A program made the translations under genes and the position numbers. From NCBI GenBank assembly GCA_014529385.2, contig CM043956.1, positions 61,083,120 to 61,147,119 of the forward strand: 64,000 bases of DNA. Direction: 5' to 3'. This document shows, one piece after another, positions 21,683-32,862 of the stretch (position 1 is its first letter; the number at the start of each line of letters is the position of its first letter). A model generated the notes under the pieces. It was not told the origin of the DNA. It searched no databases and saw nothing but the letters and a program-made list of their open reading frames with translations. The stretch comes from Adiantum capillus-veneris. Its lineage: Eukaryota; Streptophyta; Polypodiopsida; Polypodiales; Pteridaceae.

Positions 21683-21950
21683 GATTGCATCTTTGGATGG
21701 ATGTAGATATTATGTGAGTTTTGTTGATGACCATACGAGGAAGGTATGGGTCTATTTCATGATAAGAAAAAAAATGAGATCTTTATGAACTTCAAAGTTA
21801 TGGTTGAAAAACAAACTGGAAAGCATGTAAAGTGCCTGAGGTCAGATGGAGGAGGAGAATACTTCTCCAATGAATTCAATGGTTTTTTGAGAAAGCATGG
21901 AATTCAAAGGCAGTTTCCACCATGGTATACTCCACAACAAGCAACTACAA
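21683..21950 (+). pseudogene. copia integrase core, continued after the insertion
   Basis: Resumes the frame interrupted at 17711: ASLDGCRYYVSFVDDHTRKV, then [20 protein letters not shown] and WYTPQQ, the D...D catalytic part of the copia integrase. After WYTPQQ the usual NGVAERKNR helix is missing and RT sequence follows directly. About 1 kb of integrase C-terminus and RT N-terminus has been deleted. Confidence 0.82.
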
Positions 21951-23086
21951 GGCTAGGCTTGTAGCCAAAGGTTATGCACAGACTTATGGGATTGATTATG
22001 AGGAGACATTCAACCTCGTAGCCAAGATGGCTACCGTTTTGCAGTGGCTGCCGCATTAAAATTGGCCTTGAAGCGAATGGAAGTAAAGAATGAATTTCTG
22101 AATGGAGACTTAAAGGAAATTGTTTATATGGAACAACCACAAGGTTATGAAAATATGAGGCTACATGACCTTGTATGTAGGTTGAAGAAATTGTTGTATG
22201 GGCTGAAGGAAACACCTAGAGCTTGGTATGAGAGGATTGTGGAATTCCTCATTTCATTGGGCTTTGAGACGTCTGATGCAGATCATTCATTATATGTGCA
22301 ACAGAATGAGGTAGGAATTGTGGCGATATGCATTTATGTGGATGCTTTGATAATGCGGCTGAAGTAGAGAGTGTGCAGGCTCTACTTATACAAGACATGA
22401 AATACTTGGGATACTTGCGGTATTTCTTGGGCATTGAATTTAAAATGTGCTTAGAGAAAAATTTAAAGTTGGAAAATGATGTAGGTAAAGTTCTTGAGAA
22501 TGCTACCATGTACATGAAGATTGTGTGCAACTTGATCTATTTGACTATATCATGTCTAGACTTGAGCTACACAGTTGGATTGGTAAGTTAGTTTATGCAG
22601 CCTCCCAAGAAACCACACTTTGATGCAGTGAGGTGCAGTTTGCTCTATATGAGTGTTACTTTGGACTATGCATTCTTTTATAAGGCTGATGTGGAGTTGC
22701 AACTCTATGGATACACAGATATGGATTGGGCTGTTAATACATACGATCGCAGGTCTACCAGAAAATTCATGTTCTCACTTGGGAGTGTTGCTATCACATG
22801 GAGCAACAAGAATAAATCTACATTTTCTCTTTTGAGTATAGAGGTAGAGCACATGGGTGCTGCAATGGTGACATGTGAGGTAGCATGGCTAGGATTTCTA
22901 CTTCACGACTTTGGAGTATAGGTACAGAGACCTATTTTCATCTATTATGACAACCTCAATAGCATAGAGTTGGCACAAAACCCAGTGTGTCATGCCAAGA
23001 CAAAGCACATTGAGGTGCACTACCATTTCACAGAGAGGGTCTTAGCAAGCAACATTGACCTAGAGTATGTGGTGATGGATGAGCAA
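21951..23086 (+). pseudogene. copia reverse transcriptase and RNase H remnant
   Basis: Segments in order: [60 protein letters not shown]; then ICIYVDALI, where the catalytic YVDD is YVDA. A later frame holds RNase H (YGYTDMDWAVNTYDRRSTRK, then TKHIEVHYHFTERVLASNID). Frameshifts at about 22040 and 22340 and several stops separate the parts. The RNase H tail is cut at DEQC by the LTR-like insertion at 23087. Confidence 0.82.
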
Positions 23087-24650
23087 TGTCATAATAATCA
23101 ATATCTAATTCTCCTAAATTATTTTCTCATATTAAACTGATCATTTAATGTGGGGAAGTGTCACGGGAGAAAAAGCTAGAATATTTGTTAAGCTAGCAGA
23201 CCGGCCACAGTAGGGATCCAAAGGAGGGAAAATAGGGATCCAAAGGGGGGGCCATGTGCAAAAGAGCCATGTGCAACAATGGGCTAAAAAGACCCTAAGG
23301 TTCAGCCCATTAAGACTTCCAAAATGCTAAGGTTCCAAAATTCAAAGGTTGTGTCCAAAGGTCAACCCTAGGGGAAATTGGATGCTTTGTGTGTAACTAA
23401 AAAGTCTTTGCATATCCCTACATGGGAGGGGGCGAGCCCTTCTTCTAGGGGATGAGAGAGAAAGTCACACACACACAGGCTCCCTTTACACAAAGGGAAT
23501 TAGGGACACATGTCAGCTCCCTAGCCCAGATGCCCACAAGGTGTGCCCAATTCCTATTGGATGGCCTTGGAGGTGGACCAATGAGAATTAGGCTAGAGTA
23601 AATCTAGTTTAATTAATTTAAAAACACTTAATAAAAGAACCAATGAGAATTAAGTCTCCTAGAAGACTATTGGACAGTCTCCCAAGGGGTCCAATGAGCA
23701 TTCAGGAGCCCAATGGCTTGCCTGATTCCTATTGGCCAGCAGGCAAAGGGGTCCAATGAGAGTTTAGTTTAATTATTAAATTACCTAAAGCTCTCACAAA
23801 AGGGGAAAGGGGGACACATGTCAGAAGGCTATCACTTATGTTGCTTAATCGCCATTAGCTTGACTTGGGGAGGTCCAATGGGGAGCCTGCAAGAGCAAAT
23901 AGCAAGAGGGCTCGCCCAAGAGAGAGAGGGGCCTGATTTTTGCAAGGCATTATCACACACACACACTCACACAATCTCATGTGTGAAGAAAGAGAAGACT
24001 ATCTCTTCCCAAGCTTTAATGGAGAGCTCATCACCTACTCCAAGCTTGTGAGATAGAAGCCTACATCGACACACTCTTGGCTTGTGGATGCAAATCCAAC
24101 CAAGAGCCAAGCTTCAATGCATGCTCATCTCCTCTACCAAGCTAATTACTAAGCTAAAGCTATGCTAATATGAGTGATTATTACATCTTTCTCGTAAGAT
24201 ACTCCTTCTTCCTCTCAATCTACTCTCATACCCTGCTAGCTCTCACCATCTTCGAAGGTGTGTGAGGTCTTGGGTCTGAGAATGGGGATAATTAAAGTTG
24301 TGTTTACTAAGTGTTTTGCTTAGTGCATGAAGCTTTCATCTTCATGCACTAGCTAGTCTTGAAGGAACACAAAGAATTGTATTGTACAATGTCTCTCTTG
24401 ATTGGAGAAACCATAATACAAAGCCTTTTGGAGGGGGGACCGGCTCCATGCAAATCCGGTCCTCAATTGTTGTCAATAGCTTAATTTCTCTCTCTTTTGA
24501 AAGTATTGTTGATGCTATGTAACTAGGTGTTATGCTTTTTGTTGCTCTCTCCACCCAAGCACTCTTGTAATTCTCATTAGGAATCTATTCTAATGAAATG
24601 CCCACTATGTTCATGCTAATTTCCGCTACACACAAGTTTTTAGGCCATTA
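23087..24650 (+). mobile_element. gypsy LTR-like insertion (solo or truncated LTR)
   Basis: From 23087 to about 24182 this is an inverse-orientation relative of the gypsy 5' LTR at 3588-4656, sharing the start TGTCATAATAATCAATATC. Beyond 24182 the two diverge completely. The copia RNase H frame is interrupted exactly here and a copia-like tail (DIFMKAL) resumes at about 24655. So the right 470 bp is either a different LTR 3' region or another insertion. A clean target duplication is not visible; CAATG at the left and AAATG at the right are only suggestive. Confidence 0.65.
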
Positions 24651-24735
24651 AATGAGATATCTTCATGAAGGCCCTTATAGTAGAGAAGCTATGACAATTT
24701 TAAGTGATGCTTGCCATATGAGAGATGGCGTTGAG

Positions 24736-24747
24736 CTTGAGGGGGAG
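24736..24747 (+). other. polypurine tract of copia element A
   Basis: CTTGAGGGGGAG directly abuts TGTTGAG, the start of the 3' LTR. Confidence 0.85.
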
Positions 24748-25087
24748 TGTTGAGATGTTAAGCTCAACTCTTCGATGACTAATACCAATAGTCATCATTG
24801 CTGGTGTGCCTTGTAGGATACACATATCTTTGCCAAAAATACTACAGCTGTACTACACCGAGCTGGTCTACCTATCAAAGTTATGGCACACTTATCTACT
24901 CACCTCACTCACTAGTGGTTTATATTAGACCATTGTACTTGTTCCCCTTTTTATGTTGTATTTTCTTTTATTTTTGTAGACCTCTTATCTTGAGTTTGTG
25001 AAGAAGAAGAAGTACGGTCTTTTAACTCCATCTCTCTGTGTGGGTGCTTGCGAGTGCTTAAGCTCTCTCCTTCTCTATCTCTTGACA
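24748..25087 (+). repeat. 3' LTR of copia element A
   Basis: Begins TGTTGAGATGTTAAG and ends ATCTCTTGACA. It aligns with the 5' LTR throughout with many substitutions, so the insertion is old. It has one copy of the segment that is duplicated in the 5' LTR. Confidence 0.87.
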
Positions 25088-28000
25088 ATTTCTTCATGTA
25101 AAGACCCTTTGCTATTGATGGAGCTCAATTTACTAGTCTAATGCTTGATTTGTCTGGATCCTAGGTGTCTGATCCTATCTATTGTGTGGGATCTAGTTAG
25201 GTGGCTAATGTGATTGATTGAGCATTTGAACATAACCCCCTCCTTGGCGACTTTGGTTTAGAGCATTTGCATAATCATCATCACCGTCATTGTCTTTATT
25301 TAGATTTGGTTTTCCCTCTGTGTTATATTCGCCTTGGTCATCATCCTTCTCATTATCATCCACTTCCTCATCATTAATCTAGCTTACTTTAATGCACTCT
25401 AATAGGGTGTGATTGGATAGTGCACTAGTGTATCTAGTTCTTTTGTCCTCCAGTTACTCTTTTATGTTTGTGACTAGGTTTTGTAGGTTGAATGTGAGGT
25501 TGCCTTGTGAATCAATAATGCCCACCAAGGATTGATAGTTATTTTTGTCTAGAATGGAGTGATTCAAAATGGTGTGGACCTCCTCTAGACTACCATTTTC
25601 TAGTCCACCAACAAAGATTTGTGCTCTGTGAGCTCTTTGGTGAGTTTCCACTTTCCAACAACATTGAGGTTGGATTGGAGCAACATCAGATTCTATGTTT
25701 TCTATTGTAACTCCTTAATGGTCTTTGTATTTTGCTCTCTTTTTTGAGTTCTTCTACAGTCAAAACTTCTTTGAGATTGGGAACATCATTATTGTACTGG
25801 TTGGTAGAAATTTTCCCTACTTCTAACTGAACTAGAGAGCAGCCACATCAAAGCATTGAATACTGGCATGAACCTGGAATTGCAATATATTCTCGGGGAG
25901 GTCACCTAAGAAAAATGTAGCCTATCACATGAGTTCAAAAAAAGGGTATTTAAAGTTCTTGAAACTTGCAGAAATATATATACATACGGATACTATTTTT
26001 TCAAAATATAAAAAAACATACAAATTTTAAAAGAAAAGGGTATATTTTATTCCTAAAAAAGTTCACGGATAAGGGGTTTTACAAACGTGTTTTAAACGCA
26101 TGTGATATGGTAGTTTTACACTTAGAGACCCCCTCAAGAATATATTGCAGTACGTGGCTATTTAGAGCCATTCCAATTCATTTGATTCAAGTTGTATAAT
26201 AACTATCTCACCGCTTTGTACTACGATCGTAAAATTTCATGTGAGCTAGTTGTTAGTCAACTTTTTTGGAGATAAATTTTAAAATTTGTCTTTCAAGAGC
26301 CACTTCTTTCATTTAAAGTTGCATTAGCTCATGGCTTGTTTTAAATTTCACGATTCAATTGAGCTAGCAACTAATCAACTTTTAATCATGCATGATAGAT
26401 TGTAAAAGTTGCAAAATGTGCTTCTTTAGAAGAATTCTCTCTCTCATTTTTTGATGTGTATGATATAGAATTTCTACTAAGGAGAACCATGTGCATAACC
26501 AAAGGTACTTTTTTCCCCTAGGGTTATTTTCCCTTTGGCATATTTGGGTATGCAAGACTATGGTTTAGGATTTCAATAATGTTTTTTGTGTGTTTCTTGG
26601 CTTTGAATAAATAGGTTTTGTAGCATGTATTTGCTAACACTTAGCTTCAAGAGCTTGGCTTGCAAATAAAAGGAATCAAGGGGCCTCTATACAAAATTGA
26701 TTGCTTTGCTCAAGGATGCTCAAAGAGCATGAATAGGTGAAATCCTTCCATGCTATGCTCTTTTGCTAATCTCTCCATTCTTCATGATTGGATTAAGTGA
26801 ATTTTCTTCTAAGCTATGTTTTATTTCATTTCCAAAAGCTAGACATACTAAAGTTTCAACACTTTGCTTTGTGAATATTAAACTCATTGAAAATTTGGTT
26901 TTATGTTTGCTAATCATGGGTAATTGACATTGACCTTAGGTTAATGTAAGATCATTGCTCATTAGTCCTAAACTCTTAGTAGTGATTAACTTAATACTCC
27001 ATTCATTTCTAACATGACATAGGGCTATGATTAGGCTTCTAGTCTCTTAGTCCATTTTCCACAAGCACGCACATTATGGAAGCAATTAAAAAGTGCTAAA
27101 AAAATGAGCAATGGTAAAAAAAAAGGTGTCCAAAAAGAGTATCAAAAGTGCTAGTAGACACATGAAAATGAAATTTATATGCTATGTTTGTGTCCATGTG
27201 AGGCCTAGCGTCTTATTAGCACTTGGTATGCGAGGGGAATCACCTTGGCTCACTTGGTCAAGGCCCTAAACCGATGCCCTAGGTCGATAGGGGTTAGCCG
27301 TTGCATTCGTAGGCTAATAGGCTTTTGGAACACCTCCTTGAGGGTTCAAGGATCCAAGAGTTGTAGCTTGACTTGCCTTGGGGTGGTCGTCTTGTGATGT
27401 GTTTTACTTTTTTCTATGAAATGCCAAAAACAATCTTCCATGAGCTTTAAAAAGCTAAGTGACAGTGTACTAATAGATTAGGAGCTTCTTTGTTGTCATA
27501 GACATGATAGACTTGGATGCTTTTTAAGATTGATCATATGGTTTTTAGGCTAGTAGGTTTATGAACTTGCATTAGCCTAGGATCATAATTGATTGCTTGT
27601 GTTACATGCATAAATCTAAAAATTTTAGTGGTTTAATCTTCATATAGTTAGTGGTTTAATCTTCGTATAGTTTAGGTGTTTTTTTTAATGTTGTTTAGTT
27701 TTTGGCTACAATTGATCCATCTTTTAGAAGTAAAAATTTACTTTGCATAATCTTTCATTGCACTTCATGTTTTATTAATCTTTGTTGGCCTTAGATACTC
27801 ATGAATTGTCTTATGTTTTTCAGCTCAACATTCCTCCATGGACCTGTTTTCTACCATGTCTTTGTGCTTTGCTTCAACGGCACATAAGTGAGTGCGCCAA
27901 ATTAGAAGGGGGAGAATGTTAGAAGTGGCAAACACATGCTACACCAATTATGCACCAAGCTAGGGATGTGTTATTGTGCACATTATTTCCTATTCATTGT

Positions 28001-28627
28001 ATAAGGCCTTGGGCTCATTTAAGAGTTCCAAATTATATAAGCTTTAATCTAAAGGGCTCAACTTTTTCCCATAGTTGAAGGGCTTGAAGCCCAAAACTAC
28101 GCTAAATGGTGAGCTCTCTTCTTTGTAGAGTGGATGGTCATGAGGTTCATGGGAGTTTCATGCCCATGTAGCTCTTGATTCCTAACAATCAATTGCACTT
28201 TAGTTTTTATTAGTCTTCTTTGTTTTGATTATGTGAAGTGAGATTGTATTAGTGTGATGTTAGATCTCTAGTCCCTTTTTAAGTTAATCTCTTCTATCCA
28301 CACCATTGACCATGGTGTGTGAAGGCTATGCCTTCCTTATGTTTCTCTCTCTCTACAAGATGTGTGATTAGTATATGTGCGTATGTAGTAGCATTGAGGG
28401 GCTCGATTGGAATGGCCACACTAATACAAAGTAGGTATGATAATTGCATCTTGTGTAGTTGTATGACTAGGAGTTGTGATTAGGGTGATTGATGTGAGAG
28501 GTTAAATTCAAAACAATGATTGCATGCAAAGTGATTAATAAGTAGGATTGTGTGGTTGATTAGAGGAAGCCCCTTCCATGGCTTCTCTCTATGATGGGTA
28601 GAAGAATCCCTTGAATCCTCTACTTCA
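25088..28627. other. intergenic, AT-rich, no gene supported
   Basis: Short frames only (for example minus strand 25651-25454). No LTR pair, PBS or recognisable domain. The segment about 26640-28350 has the texture of degraded non-coding retroelement sequence, but nothing allows a family call. Confidence 0.5.
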
Positions 28628-28936
28628 ATGCATCCTATGATGCTTGTGCATCCAAGCGCTAGCCAGGTTGCCAATCCACGGATTGATAATTTTGTGTGGG
28701 TTACGATTAGGACATTGCTACAATGCCTCCATATTGGTAGAACTAATTTTTCCATATGTCATTTTAATTTTAGCTGCTACGTATGTGGAAAGTATGGATA
28801 CTTTGCACCAAAATGTTTCGATAGTTTAAAAGTTGAAGTTGCCAAGGAAAATGTGGTAGAGCCAATTCCAATGCGCGTAATCACTAGGAGCAATGGGATT
28901 GTCATAAAAGAACTATCAGATAAGCTAACCATTTAA
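28628..28936 (+). pseudogene. retroelement gag fragment with altered zinc knuckle
   Basis: The frame includes NFSCYVCGKYGYFAPKCF, a CX2CX4HX4C knuckle in which His is Tyr, then a Lys/Glu/Val-rich linker. The knuckle at the end of a gag-like frame is typical of gypsy or copia gag. No neighbouring pol or LTR was found, so the superfamily is open. Confidence 0.5.
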
Positions 28937-28971
28937 ATGAAGCAAAGCAAAGAGGCTGAGAATTAAGAGAT

Positions 28972-29050
28972 ACAAAGGAATATATGGAAGACTAAGGGAA
29001 AGACCAAAGACTAAGGAATATATGGAAGACTAAGGGAAAGACCAAAGAAA
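28972..29050. repeat. 38-bp tandem duplication
   Basis: Two nearly identical consecutive units containing GGAATATATGGAAGACTAAG and GGAAAGACCAAAGA. Confidence 0.9.
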
Positions 29051-29703
29051 TGGATGCGCGTAGTTGGAAAGGAGGAAACTAGAAACTCAAATCACTTAGG
29101 ATCATGAGAAAAGGAAATCAAAGAGGCCATAATTCTTAGAGTCTAGAACCAGTCTATGTAAATTCCCTTTTTCCAAGCCTTGCTATCTTATTGTAGTGAC
29201 AGTAATAAATTTAAATATAAATGTCATATCGTGGGATGGAGTCAACTTGACTAGTGCATGGAGGCTACAGAAGGCTGTCAATATCTCAAGAAACACACTC
29301 AATACTTGTCTAGCCCAAATCTACACTCTACTGCATGCGAGCAACAAAATCTAATGACAATAGTGCAAATAAATCTTATTGGTTCACCAAGAAAACAAAA
29401 TCTAATCAAGATGAAACTTATAAGACGGGTTAATAACATCAAAAGACACATGGGCTCTAAAATCCTCCTTTTGACCACTTGACAACAATGTGCTTATTAT
29501 CTGCAAGGTAGATTCGACATCATTGTTTTTGGCCTTGAATACATCCTAGAGCTTAGCAATGAAACCACTACACCCCTCTAATGCATAAAATGTAGTTTTG
29601 TAATGTAGATATAGAGTTATGAGTAGAATATAGAGTAGGTGAGCAATAAAAAACACAATTTTACCATGAGAAATGCACAATGTCCCAAAGAGCTTTCACC
29701 TGT
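29051..29703. other. intergenic, no gene seen
   Basis: Only short frames. It ends where similarity to the young copia LTR begins abruptly at GAAAAATCACTCACC. Confidence 0.5.
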
Positions 29704-30409
29704 GAAAAATCACTCACCGGAAACCAAAATTTTCATGGACAAGAATCAGGGGCAACTTTAAAGGCCTCGGGGGCGGAGGCCCCCGAGACTTCTTTTTCGT
29801 CGGAATATTCTTTTTCGCCGGAATATTATGGCCGGTCGGCGGCCGGAAAGTGGTCGGAAAACAACCGGTCGGTTGGCCGGTGGCCGGTAGTCAATGGCCG
29901 ATGGCCGGTGGTCGGAAGTCAATGGCCGGTGGCCGGTGGCCGGTGGTCAATGGCCGGTGGCCAAATTCAAAAGCGGACTTGTCTTCTCAAGGGCGGCCAC
30001 ACATGGGCAGATTGGAGGGTCCGATTTGGACTTAATCGCACAAGGGCGGCTACACATGGCTGTCTCTCATAAGAGAGGGCAGCCCTTTTTGCCTATAAAA
30101 GGAGGCCATTTCTACACACATTATATAGTGTGAAGTTGATGCAACAAGGTGAGTGTGAGGTGGTGAGAGTGAAGCAAGGTGGGAGCTCCATTAAGGGTAT
30201 AATCCCTTTGTAAACTACTTCTTGTTTTGAAGTACTAAAGCCATTGAGTGGCTGCTTTCCCGTGGACGTAGCCCACATTGGGTGAACCATGTATATCGTG
30301 TGTACTCTCTCTCTCTCTCTCTACTCTATAATCTCGTGTATATAAATCTGTCTCTCTCCATTAAGTAATCTACTCAATTATCTATTTAGCTACGTCTTAT
30401 TTCCTAACA
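29704..30409 (+). repeat. 5' LTR of copia B (5'-truncated) with GGCCGG minisatellite
   Basis: Matches the 3' LTR with only scattered differences. It contains about 120 bp (29830-29961) of tandem GGCCGGTGGCCGGTGGTC-like units, a TATAAAA box at 30094-30100, a CT run near 30306-30322, and ends TTATTTCCTAACA. Confidence 0.92.
30094..30100 (+). promoter_or_regulatory. LTR TATA box (copia B)
   Basis: CCTATAAAAGGAGGCC, conserved at 34938-34944 in the 3' LTR. Its place before a transcribed R-like region fits the retrotransposon's own promoter. Confidence 0.65.
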
Positions 30410-30411
30410 AC

Positions 30412-30427
30412 TGGTATCAGAGCAAGG
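30412..30427 (+). other. primer-binding site, initiator tRNA-Met
   Basis: TGGTATCAGAGCAAGG two bases after the LTR end CTAACA. Confidence 0.92.
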
Positions 30428-30482
30428 TTTGCTCGTAGCTAAATTATCTCAAGGAAAGGATTCCTTGAATTGAGTGGGAGTT

Positions 30483-31250
30483 ATGGCGGAGGAAGGGAAG
30501 CTCAAGATTGAGAAGTTCAATGGAAAAAACTACCAACATTGGAAGATGCAGATTGAAGACTATCTCTACCAAAAGGACCTCTATTTGCCACTAAGCGGTC
30601 TTGCAAAGAAGCCCGCAACGATGGCAGATGAAGCATGGATTGTCCTTGATCGAAAGGCCCTGGGAACAATCCGGTTAAGCTTGGCATCAATGGTGGCCTT
30701 CAATGTTTTGGAGTGAAGACCACGGAGGACTTGATGAAGTCACTTGACAACTTCTACGAGAAACCATCGACATCCAATAAGGTATTTCTTATGAAGCGCC
30801 CGTTCAATCTAAAGATGACAGAGAATGGTTCAGTTGCAGAACACCTAAATGACTTTAACACAAACATAAGTCAACTTCGATCGGTGAAAATCAATTTCGA
30901 TGTCGAAGTGCAAGCTCTCCTTATACTATCATCTCTACAGGGTAGTTGGGACAACCTTGTGATGGCTGTAAGTAATTATATCTCTGGTACAAATAATCTT
31001 TAGTTTGATGATGTTGTGTGTGTTCTCCTAAGCGAGGAAATACGAAGGAGAAGCACAGGAGAATCATCAAGCGCTGCATTGTCAGTGGAAACAAGAGGAA
31101 GGCCTAATTAGAGGTTCAAAAGCCAAAAGGGTCGTGATCGCTCAAGACGGAACAAGTCACGCACAAAGTCAGTTCTTGAATGTTGGAACTGCTGGGCAAG
31201 AAGGGCCACGTCAAGAAGGATTGCTGGTCCAAGAAGAAGAAGGAGACAGA
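30483..31250 (+). pseudogene. copia B gag
   Basis: The ATG at 30483 starts MAEEGKLKIEKFNGKNYQHW. This is the usual copia gag start (FNGxNYxxWK), followed by a UBN2-like capsid region (MKRPFNLKMTENGSVAEHLN, then SSLQGSWDNLVMAVSNYI). A frameshift near 30712 and TAG codons at 31001 and about 31107 interrupt it. A one-base insertion near 31192 splits the CCHC knuckle, whose halves CWNC and GKKGHVKKDCW lie in different frames. Gag would form the virus-like particle; this copy is broken. Confidence 0.85.
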
Positions 31251-32862
31251 GTCTCAAGACAACAAGCCAACATTGGAGGCCAATGTGGTAGGTAAAGTAG
31301 AGCAAGATGCTCTAATTCTCTCATTAGACAATGTGTCTAAATCCTGGATAGTAGATTCCGGGGCTTCATTCTATGCGACACCACACAAACAACATTTCCA
31401 AGACTACACCAAAGGTAATTTTGGGTATGTATACTTGGGAGATGATGAAGCTTGTGAGATTGTCCGCAAAGGTACAGTTTCTGTCAAAACTGCTAACGAA
31501 AATGAATGGAAGCTTAAAGATATTAGGCATGTTCCTTCTCTTCGCAAAAATTTGATCTCTACAGGACAATTAGACGATGAAGGTCACAACATTGCATTCG
31601 GAAACAAACGGTGGAAGATCTCTAAGGGATCTTTGATGGTTGCCAAAGGAGAAAAGGTCGGTACACTTTACTTGTGTACTGTTAGCACGCAACCTTCAGC
31701 TTGTGCAGCAACTACAGAAGTTGACAGTGCGGTGTGACACTACTGACTTGGGCATATGAGTGCCAAAGGAATGCAAATCCTTCAAACAAAGAAGCTTCTA
31801 CCAGGTTTGAAAGAAGTGGACTTAGAGTTCTGTGAAGATTGTGTTTATGGTAAACAAAAGAGGGTAAAATTTCAAAAATCAGGAAATGAAGGAGAAAATA
31901 AAAAACTTGAGTTGGTTCATTCTGATGTTTGGGGTCCTGCAAGTACACCATCACTTGGTGGCTCATTGTACTATGTAACATTCATAGACGATGCAACTAG
32001 AAAAACATGGGTTTATGTCATGAAGAATAAATCCGATGTATTTTCCATATTTCAAAGGTGGAAAGCCTTTGTGGAGAATGAAACAGGTACCAAGGTTAAA
32101 TGCCTCAGATCCGACAATGGAGGCGAATATTGCAGCCAAGCTTTTGAAAGCTTTTGTGCTAGCAATGGCATTCGGAGGAAAAGGACAACCCCAAGGACAC
32201 CTCAACAAAATGGGATTTCGGAAAGGATGAACAGGACAATCATGGAACGAGTACAAAGCATGCGGCTACATGCAGGCCTACCGCTTGAGCTTTGGGCGGA
32301 AGCTGTAAGTACGTCTGTGTACTTAATCAATCGGTCACCCTCAACGGCATTGGATGGGGGAGTTCCAGAAGAGGCATGGACAGGTAAACCGGTGAATTAT
32401 GCATTTCTCAAAGTGTTTGGGTGTGAGGCTTTCATGCACATAGATAGAAGCCTAAGATCAAAGTTAGATGCAAAGTCCAAAAAGTGTTTCTTCATTGGCT
32501 ATGGAGAAGGAGACTTTGGGTATCGCCTATGGAATCCTGAAGATGGTAAAATCTTAAGGAGTAGGGATGTAATTTTTAACGAACAAAATATGTACAAAGA
32601 TTACTTGGAAAGAAAACAAACAAAAGAAACAGGTGATGAGTACATGGAGCTTGAGGACGGTGAAGACTCAAGGACTGCAAACGGTGACAATGTGCAGCAA
32701 CGTCAACCAAATGAGGAGCCTCAACCTATTCCCCGAAGATCTACAAGAGCAAGTAGACCTCCAGAAAGGTTTGTTCCTTCCTTCAACCATCTCTTGATCT
32801 CAGATTCTGGAGAGCCGGAATCATATGAAGAAGCTATGCAACATGAATCCAAAGAAGAATAG
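31251..32862 (+). pseudogene. copia B protease and integrase
   Basis: The retropepsin active site is WIVDSGASFYATP. The GAG-pre-integrase region follows (LGHMSAKGMQILQTKKLLPG, then CEDCVYGKQK), then the integrase core (ELVHSDVWGPA, FIDDATRKTWVYVM, CLRSDNGGEYC, TPQQNGISERMNRTIMERVQ) and its C-terminal part (VFGCEAFMHI, CFFIGYGEGDFGYRLW). Stops sit at 31735-31737, about 31744 and 32860-32862. The first two interrupt the HxxxLGH region and look like single C-to-T/G-to-A changes. The last falls at a conserved Trp position. The integrase D,D,E triad residues are all present. Confidence 0.9.

Larger units (their letters stand above)
15015..25087 (+). mobile_element. Ty1/copia retrotransposon with two nested insertions
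   Basis: The 5' LTR (15015-15412) and 3' LTR (24748-25087) are clearly related. A perfect PBS follows the 5' LTR and a GA-rich PPT (GAGGGGGAG) precedes the 3' LTR. Internal order is gag, protease, integrase, RT, RNase H, which is the copia order. Subtracting a 3,971-bp LTR element at 17712 and about 1.56 kb at 23087 leaves roughly 4.5 kb of original element. Gag and pol have many stops, a duplicated protease segment and an internal deletion. The 5-bp flanks (TTTTT, ATTTC) are not a convincing target duplication. Confidence 0.88.
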
